Shown: in pieces, positions 6,055-9,605 of the stretch
How the letters are laid out: every line of letters starts with the position of its first letter
Position numbering within the stretch: the stretch's first letter is position 1
Origin: Chloroflexota bacterium
GTDB taxonomy: Bacteria; Chloroflexota; Dehalococcoidia; RBG-13-53-26
Length of the DNA: 9,605 nt
Direction of reading: 5' to 3'
NCBI GenBank assembly: GCA_030616195.1
Contig: JAUWXW010000042.1
Span: 1-9,605, forward strand
Made by a program: the position numbers and the translations under genes
The notes under the pieces: generated by a model
Told to the model about the DNA's origin: nothing
What the model saw: the letters and a program-made list of their open reading frames with translations, nothing else
Database searches by the model: none

Positions 6055-6173
6055 TCAGATTGAGCAACAACTTGTGCCGCGGCGAGCGCCATCCCTTGAG
6101 CCAGTAATCTCCCTGAATAGGGCCCAACACCTTGGCTCAGGGCCCCAGTCGGCAGCAGGTAATTCTTGATCAT
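6024..6173 (-). pseudogene. RidA-like (YjgF/Rid family) N-terminal remnant
   Basis: The ATG overlaps the SDR stop as ATGA, with AAGGA 6 nt upstream, the layout of a translationally coupled operon gene. Residues 1-20 (MIKNYLLPTGALSQGVGPYS) resemble the start of Rid proteins, which carry LP.G......GPYS before the segment AV..G.L.F.SGQ. After GPYS that resemblance stops and the frame ends at 49 residues; Rid proteins are about 125 residues and act on reactive enamine/imine intermediates. I read it as the 5' end of a deleted gene. The match rests on about 20 residues, so a novel short protein is a fair alternative. Confidence 0.45.
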
Positions 6174-6961
6174 AGGAAGTCCTTGACCATGGCCCCCATG
6201 ACTGCGTGTGACCACTCCGCTCCGCCATCTACCAGGAACAGCCTTCCGGTTACCCAGTCGGAGGCAGAAGAGGCCAGATATAGCGCTGCCAGGGCTATAT
6301 CGTCGGGGGTGCCCATCCGATTGAGAGGGCTCAACCCCGCCAGTTGGTCTTTTATCGGCTCGAAAATGGGAGCATTTGTCTCAGTCATAATTGCCCCCGG
6401 AAGGATGGCGTTTACCCGCACATAGGGACCAAGCTCCCAGGCCAGGGTCAGCGTGAAAGAGTTCACCCCCGCCTTGGCCGCCGCGTAGGCAGACAGGCCC
6501 ATGGCGGGCACTTGAGACTCTCGAGTCGAGATGTTGATGATACAGCCCGATTTCTGCTCCAGCATGAACCTGGCGACGGCTCTGCTGCTGAGAAACATGC
6601 TGGTCAGGTTTAGTGACAGATCGGCCTCAAGAGCGCTCTGGGTCATTTTCGTCACTGCACCGAAGGAGCCACCCCCGGCATTGTTCACCAGGATGTCGAT
6701 GTGGCCCAACTCCGCCGCGGTCTTCCCCACCATTGCCTCCACCTCCTGGCCGTCTGTCACATCACAGCGAATGGCCAAGGCCCTGCGCCCCATAGCACGG
6801 ATGGCATCTGCACTGGCCTCTATTTCGCTCGCCGTCCGTGAACAACAGACCACGTCAGCCCCTGCCTCAGCAAAAGCCAGGGCGATCGCTTTGCCGATTC
6901 CCCTTCCTGAGCCGGTGACGATCGCCACTTTGCCGGCCAAAGAAAACCTATCCAGTATCAT
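6170..6961 (-). CDS. SDR-family NAD(P)-dependent oxidoreductase
   Basis: A 263-residue classical short-chain dehydrogenase/reductase. TGSGRGIG at residues 16-23 binds the dinucleotide; SRT after beta-2 (R42), with no acidic residue there, favours NADP(H). D67 (CDV) contacts adenine, NNAGG is at 93-97, N118, Y159 and K163 (YAAAK) complete the active site. The catalytic Ser position, 13 residues before the Tyr, is Thr146 in NIST, a conservative change. The C-terminal half has the usual PGAI..T loop and the GRLFLVDGG end. GAGGAGG with 5-nt spacing precedes the ATG. It lies 12 nt behind a candidate small ORF and is coupled to the RidA-like remnant by a 4-nt overlap. The substrate is probably a hydroxy- or keto-compound of the same pathway as the AOR. 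Confidence 0.93.
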   Translation of the reverse strand: MILDRFSLAGKVAIVTGSGRGIGKAIALAFAEAGADVVCCSRTASEIEASADAIRAMGRRALAIRCDVTDGQEVEAMVGKTAAELGHIDILVNNAGGGSFGAVTKMTQSALEADLSLNLTSMFLSSRAVARFMLEQKSGCIINISTRESQVPAMGLSAYAAAKAGVNSFTLTLAWELGPYVRVNAILPGAIMTETNAPIFEPIKDQLAGLSPLNRMGTPDDIALAALYLASSASDWVTGRLFLVDGGAEWSHAVMGAMVKDFL

Positions 6962-6973
6962 CTCTGCCTCCTC

Positions 6974-7087
6974 TCATCGGAACCGCTCATGAAAGTGTTT
7001 GACGTACAGCCTATCGACTGCCTCGTTCGTGCACCTCAGACTTTGATTCACCCGACGAACCATGCGACCGAGACGTTTGGGCCCCAT
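6974..7087 (-). CDS. Candidate 37-residue basic small protein
   Basis: An ATG at 7087 is preceded by AGGGGA 4 nt away, the latter overlapping the AOR stop codon. The frame runs to TGA at 6974-6976, where the GAGGAGG of the SDR gene follows at once, so the ORF fills the AOR-SDR gap almost exactly. The product begins MGPKRLGRMVRRVNQ and is rich in Arg (8 Arg, 2 Lys, against 3 acidic residues), with one Cys and no hydrophobic segment. I know no matching family. It could be a real small protein, a coupling device that keeps ribosomes on the message, or the remnant of a larger gene. Confidence 0.4.
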   Translation of the reverse strand: MGPKRLGRMVRRVNQSLRCTNEAVDRLYVKHFHERFR

Positions 7088-7095
7088 GACTTCCC

Positions 7096-9000
7096 CTATC
7101 TAATGAGTCCCCTGCCCTCCAGGTCGTCCGTGATATCGTCCAGTCCCAGCTCCTCAAGCTTCTGCCGGGTTTGGAGACCGGTAGCTACATCCCATCCCCT
7201 GAGCAGATAGTACTCGTCTTTCATCTTCCCAAATTCCTGTCTGTCCACCACGGCGCCGACTTTCGATAGGACTTCGCCGTTCTTGCCGGGAACGAGGCAC
7301 TGGAGATCTGGAAGATGCCCTTCCAGGGGCGTGGCGTACCAGTGATCCGGCAGCGTGTCATTCTCTCTGCCTCTATGGCCTTCTCTGGCGAGGATAGCCC
7401 TTTGCAGGTTGAATACCCTCTCGCCGATACGCCAGAGTTCCTGTTCGTCGATCTCATTCCCTGTGACGGCGGACAATATCCTGCTTTCCAGCCCGGGATC
7501 ACCGACATGGTCTTCACTGTCCCTGCTGTCCATTACGGGATACAAGAAGTCACAAAGAATAAGACATTCTTTTGCATATTCTCGATCCTGGATCATCTTG
7601 GCCGCCAGTGCTTTACCTTCGGAAGTGGAGAAATCGGCAGCGGCCTCGCCTCCCCAGAACCTCTTGGCGATGGCTCGGGCGACATCGCTGCTAACGTGGG
7701 CCCCTTCAACCTTGTTGACCCAACTGACCCACCGGCCCACGACCCCTGATACCTCGTGCAGCATGGACATGGGCTCTCTCGGTTCGACGGCCGACAGAAG
7801 TGCCGTGGTGACATATTGTCGGGGACCGTAGGGGTCGTTGCGGGTGATGAGGTCTCTCACTCCACCTCCGATGGCCTCCGCGGCCGCCTCCATTCCGTGA
7901 GCCAGGACCTCCCCGAGGCCTTCACGCAGGGATATCATTTTGATCAGAGCCTCGACGAAGTCCAGGCTGCCCAGCTTAGACATAGGGAGCCCGATGCTCT
8001 CCTCGGTGACGAGGCCGGCCTTGTAGCACCGATCCAACCAGTCGAGCGTATCCTGAAGAGCCACCGTATCAAGACCGTAGTCATCAGCCAGCTTGTTGGC
8101 GTGGAAGGGGACATCATTCTCCTCCCCATAATAGCCCAGCGACCACAGCAGGTAGAAAAAGCGGGACTGGCACATGTATTTGCCGGCCTTGCCGTTTTCC
8201 GCCGTATAAGCGATTCTGAGGCAGTCGCCAAGGCAGCCATAGCAGGGGTCCTTTCGTGCCTTAGGCCCGCTGTACCGGAAATCCATGCCCCACATTGGCA
8301 CGTTACCTCTCCCCAGCCCTCGGAAGTACCTGGTGAGTTCCCGCAGCCTGTCCGGTTGGGCGACCTCGAGTCGCTTCCGGCTGCCCTTCACTGCAATCGC
8401 CTTCAGCCGCTTTGACCCCATGACGGCTCCCAGACCCCCGGAACCGCTGGCATCGTTGTCCGCCAGCAGACTGGCCGCAGTGACCATGTTTTCACCAGCG
8501 GGGCCAATGGCTACCACCCTCACGGAATTACCCAGTTCACTCTTCAGGATTTCCCGGGTTTCCCGAGCGCCTTTGCCCCAAAGGGCCAAAGCGTCTTTCA
8601 GTTCCACCTGGTCATCGTGAATGAAGAGGTAAACGGGTTGATCGGACTTGCCCTGAAAGCTGATGGCGTCATAGCCGGCGAACTTGAGTTCAGCTCCCCA
8701 CCGTCCACCCAGGTTGCAGTAGCAGAACTCCTCCCGGCTGGTGGCGGCTGATTTGCCAAAAACGCCCCACCTCGATCCCGCCAGCACCGGCACTCCGGCC
8801 AAGGGACCCAGAGCGAATATCAGCCTGTTTCCCTCATCGAAGGCCCCGGCCTCGGGAGGCACCTCGTCCCAGTACATCTTGGCGGCAATGCCGCGTCCCC
8901 CGAGGAACCTGCCAGCGTAGTCTGAGGTGGAAAGCTCAGTAGTGCGTCGTGAAGACAGGTCCACCCGCAGAGTCCTTCCAGCATGTCCGTACACTTTCAT
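7096..9000 (-). CDS. Aldehyde:ferredoxin oxidoreductase family tungstoenzyme
   Basis: A 634-residue protein of full family length. It should oxidise aldehydes to acids with ferredoxin as acceptor, or run the reverse, using a W-bis-pterin and one [4Fe-4S] cluster in the cytoplasm. The N-terminal AOR domain has GGRGIAAK (34-41), GSRWGVFGKS (75-84) and GGLGAVMGSKRLKAIAV (188-204). Cluster ligands are C253-x2-C256-x3-C260 and C483 (LILCDF). DDYGLD at 306-311 matches the pterin-binding DxxGLD motif; the second such motif, at the last Cys, is relaxed. The start at 9000 follows AAGGGGGAGCAG. It is the first gene of the apparent operon, behind a structured leader and a palindromic promoter. The AOR family is broad, and subfamily and substrate remain open. 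Confidence 0.93.
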   Translation of the reverse strand: MKVYGHAGRTLRVDLSSRRTTELSTSDYAGRFLGGRGIAAKMYWDEVPPEAGAFDEGNRLIFALGPLAGVPVLAGSRWGVFGKSAATSREEFCYCNLGGRWGAELKFAGYDAISFQGKSDQPVYLFIHDDQVELKDALALWGKGARETREILKSELGNSVRVVAIGPAGENMVTAASLLADNDASGSGGLGAVMGSKRLKAIAVKGSRKRLEVAQPDRLRELTRYFRGLGRGNVPMWGMDFRYSGPKARKDPCYGCLGDCLRIAYTAENGKAGKYMCQSRFFYLLWSLGYYGEENDVPFHANKLADDYGLDTVALQDTLDWLDRCYKAGLVTEESIGLPMSKLGSLDFVEALIKMISLREGLGEVLAHGMEAAAEAIGGGVRDLITRNDPYGPRQYVTTALLSAVEPREPMSMLHEVSGVVGRWVSWVNKVEGAHVSSDVARAIAKRFWGGEAAADFSTSEGKALAAKMIQDREYAKECLILCDFLYPVMDSRDSEDHVGDPGLESRILSAVTGNEIDEQELWRIGERVFNLQRAILAREGHRGRENDTLPDHWYATPLEGHLPDLQCLVPGKNGEVLSKVGAVVDRQEFGKMKDEYYLLRGWDVATGLQTRQKLEELGLDDITDDLEGRGLIR

Positions 9001-9010
9001 CTGCTCCCCC

Positions 9011-9058
9011 TTAGGCGGTCTCCAGTATTGTGGAGACGTGGTAGCTGCTGCGCCGCAT
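9011..9058 (-). CDS. Possible 15-residue leader peptide upstream of the AOR gene
   Basis: An ATG at 9058 opens a frame of 15 residues (MRRSSYHVSTILETA) that ends with TAA at 9011-9013, just before the AOR ribosome site. A GGGG lies only 2 nt from the ATG, a poor spacing. The frame runs through the hairpin at 9018-9037, so a translating ribosome would open it. Chance is quite possible at this length. Confidence 0.2.
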   Translation of the reverse strand: MRRSSYHVSTILETA

Positions 9059-9081
9059 CACCCCAGAGTTGACCGGTCTCC
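9016..9081 (-). promoter_or_regulatory. AOR 5' leader with two competing hairpins
   Basis: In the minus-strand RNA, segment 1 (GGAGACCG, 9081-9074), segment 2 (GTCTCCA, 9037-9031) and segment 3 (TGGAGACCG, 9024-9016) are arranged so that segment 2 can pair either with 1 (6 bp) or with 3 (7 bp, 6-nt loop). The second hairpin sits just upstream of the AOR ribosome site at 9003-9012. This is the geometry of an attenuator or riboswitch expression platform, but no known aptamer is recognised. Confidence 0.35.
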
Positions 9082-9147
9082 TAGGATGTGCAGCGTCGAT
9101 TCCTCCTCTTTGCCTCCTGGATTTCCAAAGGGATGCCTAGTGGCGTG

Positions 9148-9162
9148 ATGACATGGAGTCAT
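9148..9162. promoter_or_regulatory. 15-bp palindrome at the predicted transcription start
   Basis: ATGAC-ATGGA-GTCAT is a perfect inverted repeat with a 5-bp centre. It lies at the downstream edge of the predicted -10 (9161-9166), where a bound repressor would block transcription start. The regulator is unknown. Confidence 0.35.
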
Positions 9163-9189
9163 TGTATAGAAAAGGGAGCAGGCGTTCAA
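9161..9189 (-). promoter_or_regulatory. Candidate sigma70-type promoter of the AOR operon
   Basis: On the minus strand TTGAAC (9189-9184) and TACAAT (9166-9161) stand exactly 17 bp apart. TACAAT matches the -10 consensus at 5 of 6 positions and TTGAAC the -35 at 4 of 6. The start would be near 9154, giving an untranslated leader of about 150 nt. Confidence 0.5.
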
Positions 9190-9202
9190 CCTGTTGTACG
9201 CC
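9181..9202. promoter_or_regulatory. 22-bp imperfect palindrome over the -35 (candidate operator)
   Basis: The half-sites GGCGTTCAAC and GTTGTACGCC flank a central CT and are complementary except for one symmetric position. The candidate -35 TTGAAC lies within it, the usual place for a repressor or a class II activator site. A second, smaller inverted repeat (GTACT / AGTAC, 9223-9238) follows about 20 bp further upstream. Confidence 0.4.
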
Positions 9203-9605
9203 TTCGGCCCCGGCTGGCGGCAGTACTAGTGGGAGTACCATCGAGCACCAAGGGCTTGCCGTTTGCCGCTAGGCTGCCACTCGTCCCCCACTGCGACAGA
9301 GTTGAAGGTCGGAGCTGTGGCGGTCATCAAGCCGGAGCCGTACGGGGACCGCCCAATGACGCCTGCCGGCTTGAATGGCGTTTGCAGGTCAGGGATGGAG
9401 ATACGCGCCAATCAACAGCCTGTCATCCGCCTTGTCTCAATGTCCGGTTGTCCCCTTTTCTGGTCTGCAATCTCCTCCCGCGTTGCCTCCAGGCCACCCA
9501 CTCCAAAGCGGAGTCGTTTCGGAGCACAGCACTATTCAGGCATAATCCAAGCCATGGGCGTCCCCGTTTTGGAGCGGAAGTTGTATGGTGGGCACAGCCC
9601 ACCCT
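9203..9605. other. Upstream non-coding stretch with several inverted repeats, no supported gene
   Basis: I find no convincing gene here. Minus-strand frames at 9226-9411 (TTG start) and near 9414-9490 have no family resemblance and no ribosome site. Structures seen are GTACT/AGTAC (9223-9238), TCAAGCCGG/CCGGCTTGA (9327-9335 and 9366-9374, perfect 9 bp), ACTCC/GGAGT (9500-9514) and the hairpin at 9587-9603. It may be regulatory sequence, decayed mobile DNA, or the 3' flank of a gene beyond the window. Confidence 0.4.
9587..9603. repeat. GC-rich 7-bp hairpin, REP-like or terminator stem
   Basis: GGTGGGC-ACA-GCCCACC is a perfect 7-bp inverted repeat with a 3-nt loop at the window edge. Stems of the form GGTGGGC..GCCCACC recur in many bacterial genomes as REP-like or MITE-end hairpins. 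The sequence downstream is cut off, so a terminator for a plus-strand or convergent gene cannot be excluded. Confidence 0.4.

Noticed and set aside
7315..8620. Plus-strand and alternative-frame ORFs over the AOR gene, up to 219 residues
   Set aside because: Shadows of a GC-rich gene; the AOR frame is intact and complete.
9001..9153. Moco/Tuco riboswitch in the AOR leader
   Set aside because: The length and gene context fit, but I could not match the conserved core of the known motif; only the competing stems are reported.
9226..9411. Minus-strand 61-residue ORF
   Set aside because: It opens with TTG, has no ribosome site and no recognisable family; it overlaps inverted repeats.

Overview
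All credible genes in this window lie on the minus strand, so they are read here from right to left. The tungsten-type aldehyde ferredoxin oxidoreductase, the iron-sulfur flavoprotein and the DMSO-reductase-type molybdoenzyme with a DmsB-like partner suggest a strict or facultative anaerobe. The compact CspA with an acidic tail, the collagen-like lipoprotein and the IS3 debris fit an uncultured Chloroflexota/Dehalococcoidia-like bacterium, but that placement is an impression from protein style, not a demonstrated one.

Right half, 3.35-9.6 kb (higher GC by eye): about 600 bp rich in inverted repeats, including a candidate sigma70-type promoter whose -35 lies in a 22-bp palindrome, leads through a roughly 150-nt structured 5' leader into an apparent operon. 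Its order is AOR-family tungstoenzyme (9000-7096), a candidate 37-residue basic small protein (7087-6974), an SDR oxidoreductase (6961-6170), a RidA-like N-terminal remnant that overlaps the SDR stop by ATGA, a DMSO-reductase-family molybdopterin oxidoreductase (5899-3671), and the N-terminal stub of its DmsB-like ferredoxin partner (3667-3347). The set looks like a redox pathway in which an aldehyde/acid step (AOR), an alcohol/ketone step (SDR) and a Mo-bis-pterin step act on related metabolites. No substrate can be named from the sequence.

Left half, 1-3.35 kb (more AT-rich in places): four single genes are separated by copies of one interspersed intergenic repeat of about 80-110 bp. The genes are an iron-sulfur flavoprotein, a CspA-type cold-shock protein, a TM1586-type nitroreductase and a collagen-like/beta-propeller lipoprotein. 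Three repeat copies end in TGGTATAAT, a perfect extended -10 element, placed about 58-75 nt upstream of a start codon. The repeat may therefore be a portable promoter. The fourth copy has lost the -10 where it meets an IS3-type transposase fragment. One copy lies inside the broken ferredoxin gene and marks the rearrangement that removed most of it.

Genome erosion runs through the window: the lipoprotein gene has an in-frame TGA exactly at a collagen Gly position, the ferredoxin and RidA-like genes are stubs, an IS3 transposase tail is fused in frame ahead of the nitroreductase, and a short orphan reading frame sits at 5950-6054. I see no tRNA, rRNA, CRISPR array or clear intrinsic terminator.
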